A stretch of DNA of 6,597 bases from JAXDLK01 sp034666665 (GTDB lineage: Bacteria > Desulfobacterota > Binatia > JACPRU01), in contig JAXDLK010000212.1 in assembly GCA_034666665.1 (NCBI GenBank), forward strand, positions 1-6,597. The letters are read 5' to 3'. The notes beneath the pieces were generated by a model. It saw nothing but the letters and a program-made list of their open reading frames with translations, had not been told where the DNA came from and searched no databases. Shown piece after piece: positions 1 to 5,629 of the stretch (its first letter is position 1; every line of letters begins with the position of its first letter). The position numbers and the translations under genes were made by a program.

Positions 1-419
1 CGCTCGGTCTGAACGCGGATCACCGACGAGAAGAAGGGGTTCACGACGAGCGCCCAGCCGATCGCCGCGAACGCAGACGCGAGCGTGGCAAAGCCGGCGA
101 GCCTCGCGGCCGACGGGACGCGATCCGACCAGTGGAAGCGGCCGACGTCGAGACCGGCGACGACCAGGTGGCCGTACCACACCGATGCCGCGGCCATCGA
201 TGCGACCGCGAGGCTCTCACGCGCTCCGGGACCCGGGCGGACGCGCTCACGGAGGAGGACCGGATCGACGAAGATGACGGTCGCCGTCGCGAAGCCGAAC
301 CACAGCGCGACGTAGGCCCACGCCCAGGGAACGTCGACGCGGCCGAGCGACACGAACAGCACGGCCGCGATCGAGATCGCCGAGACCAGCGGCGCGGCGG
401 CCGGGACCCCGCGCTTCAT
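1..419 (-). CDS. Isoprenylcysteine carboxyl methyltransferase (ICMT)-family membrane protein, 3' part missing
   Basis: The visible N-terminal 139 codons encode a polytopic membrane protein, and the frame runs open off the left edge. Hydrophobic segments lie at about residues 7-25, 33-55, 69-90 and 105-130. The stretches RERVRPGPGARE (57-68), AGLDVGRFHWS (88-98) and NPFFSSVIRVQTER (from 127) resemble the N-terminal half of bacterial ICMT-like (PEMT/NNMT-type) methyltransferases. In that family the SAM-binding GPYRYVRHP-like motif follows soon after, and here it would lie outside the window. Family members methylate small or lipid-like acceptors at the membrane using S-adenosylmethionine; most bacterial substrates are unknown. 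The ATG at 419 lies 25 bp after the stop of the SphA-like gene, so the two probably form an operon. No good Shine-Dalgarno is visible; a GTG two codons upstream (425) is an alternative start. Family call is fairly sure, function is not. Confidence 0.75.
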   Translation of the reverse strand, partial: MKRGVPAAAPLVSAISIAAVLFVSLGRVDVPWAWAYVALWFGFATATVIFVDPVLLRERVRPGPGARESLAVASMAAASVWYGHLVVAGLDVGRFHWSDRVPSAARLAGFATLASAFAAIGWALVVNPFFSSVIRVQTE

Positions 420-444
420 CGGCACGGCACGCCGCGGACCGGCG

Positions 445-1455
445 TCAGAAGACCACGTAGAGGATCGCCGTCACGCGAGTGCCCTCCGGTCGATTCCGTG
501 CCTCGAACTCTCGCAGCACCGATACGTCCACGAGGAGGCGGCCGAACGCTGCGGTGACGAGCGGCCCGAGCATCCGTCCGCGCTCCACCGAGCCGTGGAT
601 CCGGCTGCCGTCGAGACGATCGTCGGCGAGCTGGAAGTCGAAGAAGCCCTCGAAGCCGACGCTCCACCGGGAGCTCACGTGATACAGCACGGTCAAGAGC
701 TGCTGGTACGCGGGTGCGAACCGGTACGTCGAGTGCGAGCCCGTGACCGGATTCTGGAAGTCGTCGTTGTCGGTCGAGCCGGCGAGGTAGAACGCGGGCG
801 AGACGTAGAGGCCATTGCCGAATCTCGGCAAGTGGAAGATCAGGTCGCTCCAGAGCAGGTACGAATACGTGTCGAAGCTCAGGTTGTGGAGACCACCGGG
901 CCGGTAATGGCCCGTCGGCAGAAACACGTCGACTCCCGCCATCGCTTCGGCTTCCAGCCACTTGCTCCGGTAGGTATCCGGGAAGAGCAAGCCGGTGCCG
1001 AGCCCGAGATCGCCGAAACCGGCGGTCGACTCGGCGATGCCGCCGATCGTGAAGTCGCTCGCGAGGACGATGGGAATCGCCTCGACGTAGTGTTGCACGA
1101 ACGTCGTCTGCAGCGGTGTAAGAACGAAGATCCGCTGGACGAGCGCGTAGCTGTCGAGCTGGAAGCGGAGATCGACCTCGTCGCCGCGGTCGTCGCGAAG
1201 CGTTCCGGCCCCATAGTACTGCTGGTAGAAGCCCCAGTAGATCGTCCCAGGAGGGGCGCCGGCGCTGATACCGAGGCCGGCGAACGAGCCGTGAGCGCCG
1301 TCGATGTTCAGATGGAAGAGCGGTAACCCCGCTCCCTTGTGGATGCCCCGCTCGCTCAGGTTCTCTCCGCGCCAGCGGAGGTCGGCGGCGGCAACGGAGG
1401 CAAGCGCGAGGAGGAATGTCGCCGCGCCGAGAGCGCTCCCCCTGTGCGGTGTCAC
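445..1455 (-). CDS. SphA/MetA-like outer-membrane channel protein (phenol MetA-deg family)
   Basis: A 336-residue protein with a Sec signal peptide: Arg at 5, a hydrophobic core at about 8-23, and an Ala-x-Ala cleavage site after A24. The mature part alternates short hydrophobic beta strands with Gly/Asp turns and ends in a strand with C-terminal Phe, the usual outer-membrane barrel signature. The early GAGLPLFHLN...PPGTIYWGFYQQYYGA region and the later GFGDLGLGTGLLFPD and GVDVFLPTGHYRP segments match the layout of the MetA-pathway phenol-degradation/SphA family (Pfam PF13557), whose members are found with catabolic genes and are thought to pass hydrophobic compounds. The start is GTG: an in-frame TAG lies two codons upstream and no ATG lies near the signal peptide. 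GGGGG sits 6 nt upstream as a possible ribosome site. It is followed after 25 bp by the ICMT-like gene. Substrate unknown. Confidence 0.8.
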   Translation of the reverse strand: MTPHRGSALGAATFLLALASVAAADLRWRGENLSERGIHKGAGLPLFHLNIDGAHGSFAGLGISAGAPPGTIYWGFYQQYYGAGTLRDDRGDEVDLRFQLDSYALVQRIFVLTPLQTTFVQHYVEAIPIVLASDFTIGGIAESTAGFGDLGLGTGLLFPDTYRSKWLEAEAMAGVDVFLPTGHYRPGGLHNLSFDTYSYLLWSDLIFHLPRFGNGLYVSPAFYLAGSTDNDDFQNPVTGSHSTYRFAPAYQQLLTVLYHVSSRWSVGFEGFFDFQLADDRLDGSRIHGSVERGRMLGPLVTAAFGRLLVDVSVLREFEARNRPEGTRVTAILYVVF

Positions 1456-1553
1456 TTCCTACCCCCGAACCCGCCGGCTGCCGAATCTCACCTGCGGATT
1501 GATCGGCCACAAGTGAGCGAACGGATAGGGAGGCGAATCTTTCGGCGTTATCG

Positions 1554-1569
1554 CCTCGATCGATCGAGG
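1554..1569. promoter_or_regulatory. Perfect 16-bp palindrome upstream of the SphA-like gene
   Basis: CCTCGATCGATCGAGG reads the same on both strands. It lies in the 237-bp gene-free stretch 1456-1692, about 100 bp upstream of the GTG start of the outer-membrane protein gene. A second copy of its right half (CGATCGAGG) occurs at 1633-1641. This could be an operator for a dimeric regulator, but the position is far upstream and no -35/-10 pair could be identified, so the role is only a suggestion. The rest of this stretch holds nothing else recognisable apart from the hairpin at 1674-1688. Confidence 0.3.
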
Positions 1570-1673
1570 AGCGCTCCGGGACCGAGACAGTCGAACCGCC
1601 GACGCGGCCGTCGCCGATGGATGGACCGTGAACGATCGAGGTCGAGAGAGTCGGCCTGACCCGCGGATGCCTT

Positions 1674-1688
1674 GCGGCTCGAAGCCGC
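1674..1688 (-). terminator. GC-rich hairpin just after the 89-residue gene
   Basis: GCGGCT, a 3-nt loop and AGCCGC form a perfect 6-bp stem that starts 4 nt after the TGA of the minus-strand gene ending at 1693. The position suits a transcription end, but no U-run follows on the minus strand, so it would be a weak or Rho-assisted terminator at best, or an mRNA-stabilising hairpin. Confidence 0.3.
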
Positions 1689-1692
1689 CCGC

Positions 1693-1962
1693 TCAGCGAT
1701 CGCCGCTGCTACGCGTGGTGCTCGTCGACGAGTGGCCCTGGTTCGAGGCGCGACCGCGGTTGCCGCGGCCGATGTAATCCGTCGTCCGAGGAGCGTCGCC
1801 GAGAATCTCGATCGAGCCCGCCTCGACGAGCTTCTTGACGGCCGCATGCTCGAGCGCCGTCGGCGAGATGTCCCCCGTCTTGCCTGGACCGAGGTGAAGC
1901 TTCTTGCCGCGCGGCAGTGAGATGCTCAGCGGCGCCCGCGTCTTGTTGCTGATCATCGTCAT
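1693..1962 (-). CDS. Small protein of unknown function (89 aa)
   Basis: The gene is not recognised with certainty. Residues 4-54 form a compact, conserved-looking unit: SNKTRAPLSISLP, then GKKLHLGPGKTGDISP, then a helix-like segment ALEHAAVKKLVEAGSIEILG. The beta-rich N-terminus followed by a short helix and LVEAGxIEI strand resembles small structural proteins seen in prophage-type gene sets and scattered environmental genomes, where no function is established. Residues 57-89 are a Ser/Thr/Arg-rich tail of low complexity and probably disordered. The start at 1962 lies 12 nt after the stop of the 46-residue gene, so the two are probably co-transcribed; Met3 is an alternative start. No clear Shine-Dalgarno precedes it, which suggests translational coupling to the upstream gene. 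The intact N-terminal domain and operon position argue that it is a real gene. Confidence 0.65.
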   Translation of the reverse strand: MTMISNKTRAPLSISLPRGKKLHLGPGKTGDISPTALEHAAVKKLVEAGSIEILGDAPRTTDYIGRGNRGRASNQGHSSTSTTRSSGDR

Positions 1963-1974
1963 CGCGGAACCCGA

Positions 1975-2115
1975 TTACCGTTTCTTCGCCCCAGGCACTG
2001 CCGTGGTGTGCGTGTGGCTGTCCTGCTTCGACTTCGCCTTCGCGGCCGCCTCGCCGGAGGCGGCAACCTTCTGCTTCTGGCCCTTCTGCTTTGCCTTCGG
2101 TGATTTGTCTCCCAT
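1975..2115 (-). CDS. Small Lys-rich protein of the MGDKSPK type (46 aa)
   Basis: A 46-residue ORF opens with MGDKSPKAKQKGQKQK, continues with an Ala/Lys-rich stretch (17-30) and ends in a short His/Thr segment and GAKKR. It has about 13 Lys/Arg and no hydrophobic stretch, so it is very basic and probably disordered. From memory, short ORFs starting with almost the same N-terminus are found in many soil proteobacteria and annotated as hypothetical; I know of no assigned function. Nucleic-acid binding or a stress role would be guesses from composition. A GGAG sits 5 nt upstream of the ATG (2121-2124), supporting the start. The TAA is 12 nt before the start of the 89-residue gene, suggesting a two-gene operon. 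It is easily missed because of its length. Confidence 0.7.
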   Translation of the reverse strand: MGDKSPKAKQKGQKQKVAASGEAAAKAKSKQDSHTHTTAVPGAKKR

Positions 2116-2160
2116 GTACGCTCCGATCGGTGGTCTTCGCCAACGATCGGACGATCGCAG
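2116..2160. promoter_or_regulatory. Three CGATCG sites in the leader of the MGDKSPK gene
   Basis: CGATCG occurs at 2124-2129, 2144-2149 and 2152-2157, the first as the 8-bp palindrome CCGATCGG that overlaps the GGAG ribosome site of the gene starting at 2115. The cluster lies in a 117-bp gene-free stretch (2116-2232). It could be a binding site for a regulator or simply reflect a motif that is common in this genome. No convincing -35/-10 pair was found. Confidence 0.2.
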
Positions 2161-2232
2161 GAGCTGCCGGAAACAGCAAGAGCATGAACCGAGGCACTCA
2201 TAGTGGGCTGGTTGCCGTCGCCCTCTGCAGAG

Positions 2233-2715
2233 TCACTTCTTCGATGGAAGGCTGTTCCAGATGTCACGGTGGAGCTTCCAAGAGCGATCCGCCTCACGCT
2301 TCCACACCACGACGTATTTCGCCTGCTCCGTGGCGGGCTCCTTTCCCTCGGGCTGAATCGTAAGCAAGACTTTTCCCACCTCGTAGGCGACGTCACCGCT
2401 CCTGCCCACGTCGAGCGTCGTCAGAGTCGCAGTCTTGACTCCGCTGGCCCTCGCACTCTTCCAGAACTCTGCGATCGCGTCGTTTCCGCGGATCATCTCG
2501 CTATCCGGCGGAAACGCAATCGCGTCCGACGTGTACATGCGAGCGAGCGCCTTGGTATCTCCGCGTTCGAACGCTTTGCTGAATTCGCCGTTCGCCTCCT
2601 CGATCGCTGCGCGTGCCTCGGCGACACCGTCGTCCTTCGCCGTCGATCCGGCGTATGCGAGCGGCGCAAGCACGAGGATCAACGTAAAGGGCAGGGCCAT
2701 TCCGTTCGCCGTCAT
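2233..2715 (-). CDS. Exported SnoaL/DUF4440-like protein (NTF2 fold)
   Basis: A 160-residue protein with a signal peptide (hydrophobic core about 7-20, likely cleavage after AYA at 22) and one NTF2-like domain over about residues 30-157. The pattern is typical of the DUF4440/SnoaL-like superfamily: a first helix ending in FSKAFERGDTKALARMYTSDAIAFPP, then MIRGNDAIAEFWKS, then strands with GDVAYEVGKVLL, YVVVWKREADRSWKLHRDIWNS. In this family the cone-shaped fold binds small molecules or acts as an isomerase or hydratase, but many exported members have no known activity. The start is fixed by a full AAGGAGG ribosome site 7 nt upstream of the ATG, favouring Met1 over Met6. It is read alone, divergent from the VOC gene. 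Its codon use appears slightly less GC3-biased than the monooxygenase operon, by eye only. Confidence 0.75.
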   Translation of the reverse strand: MTANGMALPFTLILVLAPLAYAGSTAKDDGVAEARAAIEEANGEFSKAFERGDTKALARMYTSDAIAFPPDSEMIRGNDAIAEFWKSARASGVKTATLTTLDVGRSGDVAYEVGKVLLTIQPEGKEPATEQAKYVVVWKREADRSWKLHRDIWNSLPSKK

Positions 2716-2943
2716 CGTGGCACCTCCTTCGGGCTCATGGAGCTGAACGAAGCATGGTCGAGTTACTCATCGCAAGTCCGACACGTCACGGTCGCCTTCC
2801 GACAGCGATCGAACCCTCACTTCCGGCCTGTCAAAGGCTCTGAGTACGGGGCATCCATGGCCCTTGCGTCATGGGCGTGGACGGCCGCGAATGGAAACCC
2901 CGAGTGAAGTCTTGATAGTACCGGGGTGGAGAGGAGCACGGCC
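2716..2943. promoter_or_regulatory. Divergent intergenic region between the SnoaL-like and VOC genes
   Basis: This 228-bp stretch must hold the promoters of both flanking genes, which point away from each other. It carries the AAGGAGG ribosome site of the minus-strand gene at 2723-2729 and GAGGAG of the plus-strand gene at 2931-2936. I could not pick a convincing -35/-10 pair on either strand, and saw no clear long inverted repeat. Only the two ribosome sites are firmly visible. Confidence 0.4.
2931..2936 (+). promoter_or_regulatory. Ribosome binding site that sets the VOC gene start
   Basis: GAGGAG ends 7 nt before the ATG at 2944. An in-frame GTG at 2926 would extend the protein by six residues but lies upstream of, and overlaps, this site, so the ATG is the better start. 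Confidence 0.7.
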
Positions 2944-3489
2944 ATGAGCAGGATCTTCGGCGAGATGCGCCAAATCGCATTCGTGGTTCGCGACCTCGAC
3001 GATGCGCTCCGCTACTGGACCGAGACGCTCGGCGTCGGTCCTTTCTACCTGATGCGCGATCTCGTCCCGGAGAACTACCGCTACCGCGGAGAACCGGCAC
3101 CGCCGCCGCGGATCACGCTCGCGCTCGGGTACTCCGGTGAGTTCCAGGTCGAGCTCATCCAGCAGCACGACGATCGACCGAGCGCGTACCGCGACTACCT
3201 CGAGAGCGGACGCGAGGGCTTCCAGCACGTGTCGTCGTGGATGACGCGGCCGGAGTACGACGCGGCGGTTGCGCGGATCCTCCGCTCGGACGTGAAGCTC
3301 GCCCACGAGGGGGCGATCCCCGGAAGCGGCATCCGCTTCATCTACTTCGCGACGGATACGGCCCCGGGCGGGCTCGTCTACGAGATCTCCGAGGCGAAGG
3401 AGCCGCCGATCTACGAGGTCATGATGAAGATCCGCGACGCCGCGCGGAGCTGGGACGGCACGGATCCCGTCCGCGACTTTCCGCCGTGA
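2944..3489 (+). CDS. VOC-superfamily protein (glyoxalase/bleomycin-resistance/dioxygenase fold)
   Basis: A 181-residue, two-module VOC protein. Module 1 (about 8-75) begins MRQIAFVVRDLDDALRYWTETLGVGPF, the standard opening; module 2 (about 92-151) begins FQHVSSWM. The four expected metal ligands are all present at the family positions: Q10, E70 (in FQVELIQ), H95 and E147 (in GGLVYEIS). Gln as first ligand is also seen in human glyoxalase I. The closest family description is Glyoxalase_4 (PF13669), which includes methylmalonyl-CoA epimerase-like and lactoylglutathione lyase-like proteins. The reaction here cannot be told from sequence. A C-terminal extension (152-181) contains a helix-like IYEVMMKIRDAARSW. 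It is convergent with the hydrolase gene, 15 bp apart. Cytoplasmic, since there is no signal peptide. Metal binding is inferred. Confidence 0.85.
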   Translation: MSRIFGEMRQIAFVVRDLDDALRYWTETLGVGPFYLMRDLVPENYRYRGEPAPPPRITLALGYSGEFQVELIQQHDDRPSAYRDYLESGREGFQHVSSWMTRPEYDAAVARILRSDVKLAHEGAIPGSGIRFIYFATDTAPGGLVYEISEAKEPPIYEVMMKIRDAARSWDGTDPVRDFPP

Positions 3490-3494
3490 CGGCG
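3482..3494. terminator. Short hairpin at the junction of convergent genes
   Basis: CGCCG and CGGCG flank the TGA stop codon of the VOC gene, giving a perfect 5-bp GC stem with the stop codon as its 3-nt loop. It is followed by TT on the plus strand. Lying between two convergent genes, it could act as a weak two-way terminator, but the stem is short and there is no proper U-run. Confidence 0.25.
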
Positions 3495-3504
3495 TTCCGC
3501 CCGC

Positions 3505-4281
3505 TCAGGACGCGAGAAAGTCGATGACGGCGCGCGCCGTGTCTTCGGGTTTCTCCAGCGACGGCGCGTGGCCGGTGCCCGGAATCGTGACGAGCTTCGC
3601 GCCGGAGATGCCGCGCGCGTAGGCCTCGCCGTGGGCGAGCGACACGAGGCGGTCGTCCTCGCCCCAGACGACGAGCGTCGGCGCCTTCACGCGGTACAGG
3701 CGGTCGCGGAGCTTCGGGTCGTGGAGGTACGGGTTCCAGGCGACCCGAGCGGTCGCCTCGCGCGCCTTCAGCACCTCCTCGAGAACCTCGGGCGGCGGAT
3801 CGTCGGGGACGAGCTGCTTGGCGATCTCCGAGTTCGGATCGCCGAAGAGCAGCGAGCGAGCCTCCGCGGCATCCGCGAGGAAGAACTCGGTGATCGGCGC
3901 CCCCTCGACCTTGAGGCCGACCGCGTCGATCAACACCAGCTTCGACACGCGCTCGCGATGCTGGACGGCGAGCTCCGCCGCGAGCCAGCCGCCGAGCGAC
4001 AGACCGACGACGGGGATGCGGTCCAGACCCAACGCGTCGAGCAGGTCCACCGTGTGGAAGACGAGGTCCGCGATGGTGTCGATGCGCTCGAGGCCCTCGG
4101 ACCTGCCGAACCCCGGGAGGGTCGGAGCCACGACCGAGAAGCGGTCGGACAGGCGGTCGAGAAACGCTCCCCAGAAGCTGCCGCCGGCGCTGTGGAGATA
4201 GAGGACCGGAGACCCCGCCCCGCCCCGCAGGATCTCGGTTCGAGCTCCGTGAACGTCGACGAACGTGCTTTCCGAGCTCAT
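3505..4281 (-). CDS. Alpha/beta-fold hydrolase
   Basis: A 258-residue alpha/beta hydrolase of usual length. The oxyanion-hole region is LYLHSAGGSFW (27-37), followed by PTLPGFGRSEG (53-63). The nucleophile elbow is GLSLGG with Ser95, the acid is Asp210 in WGEDDRLV, and the base is His238 in GTGHAPSLEKPE. All three catalytic residues are therefore present. The cap region (about 125-185) is helical and should decide the substrate. The family includes meta-cleavage-product hydrolases, esterases, lactonases and epoxide hydrolases. The ATG at 4281 overlaps the stop of the monooxygenase gene by 4 bp, and AGGAG sits 8 nt upstream inside that gene, so translation is coupled. The open frame continues upstream past this ATG, but that extension is antisense-free shadow of the monooxygenase frame and looks unlike a protein. 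Cytoplasmic; substrate unknown. Confidence 0.9.
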   Translation of the reverse strand: MSSESTFVDVHGARTEILRGGAGSPVLYLHSAGGSFWGAFLDRLSDRFSVVAPTLPGFGRSEGLERIDTIADLVFHTVDLLDALGLDRIPVVGLSLGGWLAAELAVQHRERVSKLVLIDAVGLKVEGAPITEFFLADAAEARSLLFGDPNSEIAKQLVPDDPPPEVLEEVLKAREATARVAWNPYLHDPKLRDRLYRVKAPTLVVWGEDDRLVSLAHGEAYARGISGAKLVTIPGTGHAPSLEKPEDTARAVIDFLAS

Positions 4282-5450
4282 GCCGCCTGCTCCTGCGGCG
4301 CGAATGCCTTCCTGAGCGACGGCATGACCTCGGTCGCGAAGAGCTCCATGTTCTTCACCGTCCGGTGGTGCGGCATGTCCCCGAATTGAAGGAGCGCGAG
4401 CACGATCCCGAAGTCGAGCTCCTGGCCGTACTCGAGGAGTCGGCGCCGCACGGTGTCGACGCTGCCGATGATCGCGTAGCCCTTGTCGTTCAGATCGTCG
4501 AACGACATCCGGTCGTACTCGAGCTCGTCGCGGAATCCGAGGATCCGCTTCATCGACGCGTGGCTCACGTACCCCGGCGGGAAGAGCATCGAGAGCGGCA
4601 TGCGCAGCCCCTTGTGGTAGAGCCACAGGAGGTGGCTCTCGGCCTCGGCCTTCGCTTGCGCGTCGGTCTCGGCGACGTAGACCGGAAAGGCGTGCCCGAG
4701 CTGGTTGGGCGAGGCCTCGTAGCCGTACCCGCGGGCGCTCTCGCGATACATGTCGAAGTAGCTCTTCACCAGCCGGTCCGACATGTAGACCGCGCAGTAC
4801 GGGTACTTCCGGTCCGGATGTGCGCACCAGTCGACGGTCTCCTTGCTGCCGAAGCCGGGCACCCAGATCGGCGGGTGCGGCTTCTGGAACGGCTTCGGCC
4901 AGACGTTGACGAAGTTCGACCGGTAGTGCTTGCCCTCGAAGCGGAACGGTCCGTCCTCGGTCCACGCGCGGATGATCAGGTCGTGCGCTTCGCGGAAGCG
5001 CTCGAGCGAGTGCGTCGGGTTCACGCCCATCGAGTAGTATTCGGCGCCGATCCCGCGAACGAAGCCCGAGACGATTCGCCCGCCGCTCACGACGTCGAGC
5101 ATGGCGATCTCCTCGGCGACGCGCAGCGGATGGTCACGGAGCGGCAGCCCGTTGCCGAGGATCGCGATGCGCACGCGCTGCGTTCGCCGCGCGAGCATCC
5201 CGGCGATCACGTTCGGCGCGGGCATCGTGCCGTAGGTGTTCTGGTGATGCTCGTTGACCCCGATGCCGTCGAAGCCGAGCTTCTCCGCGTACTCGAGCTC
5301 GTCGAGGTAACGGTTGTACAGCGTGTGTCCGCGCACCGGGTCGTAGTTCGCGTTCGAGAGCGTCACCCACGCCGACGGGTGCTTCTTCTTGTCGTCGAAG
5401 TCCGCCGGCAGGTGCGGCCACGGCATCAGATGGAAGAAGTAGAATTGCAT
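4278..5450 (-). CDS. Luciferase-like (LLM) class flavin-dependent monooxygenase
   Basis: A 390-residue TIM-barrel monooxygenase of the bacterial luciferase family (PF00296). Typical segments are: barrel strand and helix YNRYLDELEYAEKLGFDGIGVNEHH (45-69), the loop QNTYGTMPAPN, strand VRIAILGNGLPLRDHPLRVAEE (93-114), MLDVVSGGRIVSGFVRG (117-133), and the KPFQKPHPPIWVPGFGSKET region. Family members use reduced FMN or F420 with O2 to hydroxylate, do Baeyer-Villiger insertion or cleave C-S/C-N bonds; sequence alone does not say which cofactor or reaction. No flavin reductase is in the window, so reduced flavin must come from elsewhere. Start: the ATG at 5450 has AGGAG 7 nt upstream; an upstream in-frame start would add 22 Arg-rich residues with no family match. 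First gene of an operon with the alpha/beta hydrolase (ATGA overlap). Family call is sure. Confidence 0.92.
   Translation of the reverse strand: MQFYFFHLMPWPHLPADFDDKKKHPSAWVTLSNANYDPVRGHTLYNRYLDELEYAEKLGFDGIGVNEHHQNTYGTMPAPNVIAGMLARRTQRVRIAILGNGLPLRDHPLRVAEEIAMLDVVSGGRIVSGFVRGIGAEYYSMGVNPTHSLERFREAHDLIIRAWTEDGPFRFEGKHYRSNFVNVWPKPFQKPHPPIWVPGFGSKETVDWCAHPDRKYPYCAVYMSDRLVKSYFDMYRESARGYGYEASPNQLGHAFPVYVAETDAQAKAEAESHLLWLYHKGLRMPLSMLFPPGYVSHASMKRILGFRDELEYDRMSFDDLNDKGYAIIGSVDTVRRRLLEYGQELDFGIVLALLQFGDMPHHRTVKNMELFATEVMPSLRKAFAPQEQAA
4290..4294 (-). promoter_or_regulatory. Internal ribosome site for the hydrolase
   Basis: AGGAG (minus strand) lies within the last codons of the monooxygenase gene, 8 nt before the hydrolase ATG. 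Together with the 4-bp overlap it supports coupled translation and this start. Confidence 0.65.
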
Positions 5451-5457
5451 GGCTCTT

Positions 5458-5462
5458 CTCCT
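5458..5462 (-). promoter_or_regulatory. Ribosome site that sets the monooxygenase start
   Basis: AGGAG (minus strand) is 7 nt before the ATG at 5450. It rules in favour of this ATG rather than the in-frame upstream start at 5516. Confidence 0.75.
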
Positions 5463-5629
5463 GTCCCCCCGACGGCAGCGCAGGATCTCTGCCTCTGACC
5501 GGAGGCTCGAAATCAATCCCGTCTTCGGTCCTGCTCGACCTCGGGCCGACCGTCAAGAGGCGCACGGCATTTCTGACGCCCTGTCAGGATCGGCGGCCAG
5601 CCGACGCGGAGTGGAATGCCCAGGCCGCG
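5463..5629. promoter_or_regulatory. Leader region of the monooxygenase operon
   Basis: This stretch separates the end of the BACON-domain gene from the monooxygenase operon on the same strand. A -35-like TTGACG (minus strand, 5551-5556) has no good -10 at 17 nt. An inverted repeat GCCTC-N6-GAGGC occurs at 5491-5506 and could be an operator. A second hairpin, arms CTGAC (5573-5577) and GTCAG (5583-5587), lies about 45 nt past the stop of the upstream gene but lacks a U-run. All are weak signals. Confidence 0.25.

Noticed and set aside
595..1326. Plus-strand frame of 243 codons opposite the SphA-like gene
   Set aside because: No domain is recognisable and it is antisense to a well-supported gene.
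416..1510. Alternative minus-strand frame of 364 codons over the SphA-like gene
   Set aside because: Arg/Pro-rich sequence with no signal peptide or barrel pattern, while the other minus frame gives a clear outer-membrane protein.
2223..2232. CTCTGCAGAG palindrome just past the SnoaL-like gene stop
   Set aside because: Only a 3-bp stem would remain around a 4-nt loop, and no U-run follows, so it is not a credible terminator.
3568..4389. Plus-strand open frame (273 codons) opposite the alpha/beta hydrolase
   Set aside because: Composition is Arg/Glu-rich shadow and the minus-strand frame has an intact catalytic triad.
4282..4965. N-terminal extension of the hydrolase frame into the monooxygenase gene (total 486 codons)
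   Set aside because: The extra residues are Arg/Ala/Gly-rich shadow of the LLM frame; the ATG at 4281 has a ribosome site and the ATGA overlap.
4365..5498. Long plus-strand open frame (377 codons) opposite the monooxygenase gene
   Set aside because: It is rich in Arg, Val, Glu and His with no recognisable domain, and lies opposite a clear LLM gene with its own ribosome site. High GC commonly leaves such antisense frames open.
5451..5516. Upstream extension of the monooxygenase by 22 residues
   Set aside because: The extension is Arg-rich with no family match, and AGGAG lies correctly placed for the ATG at 5450.
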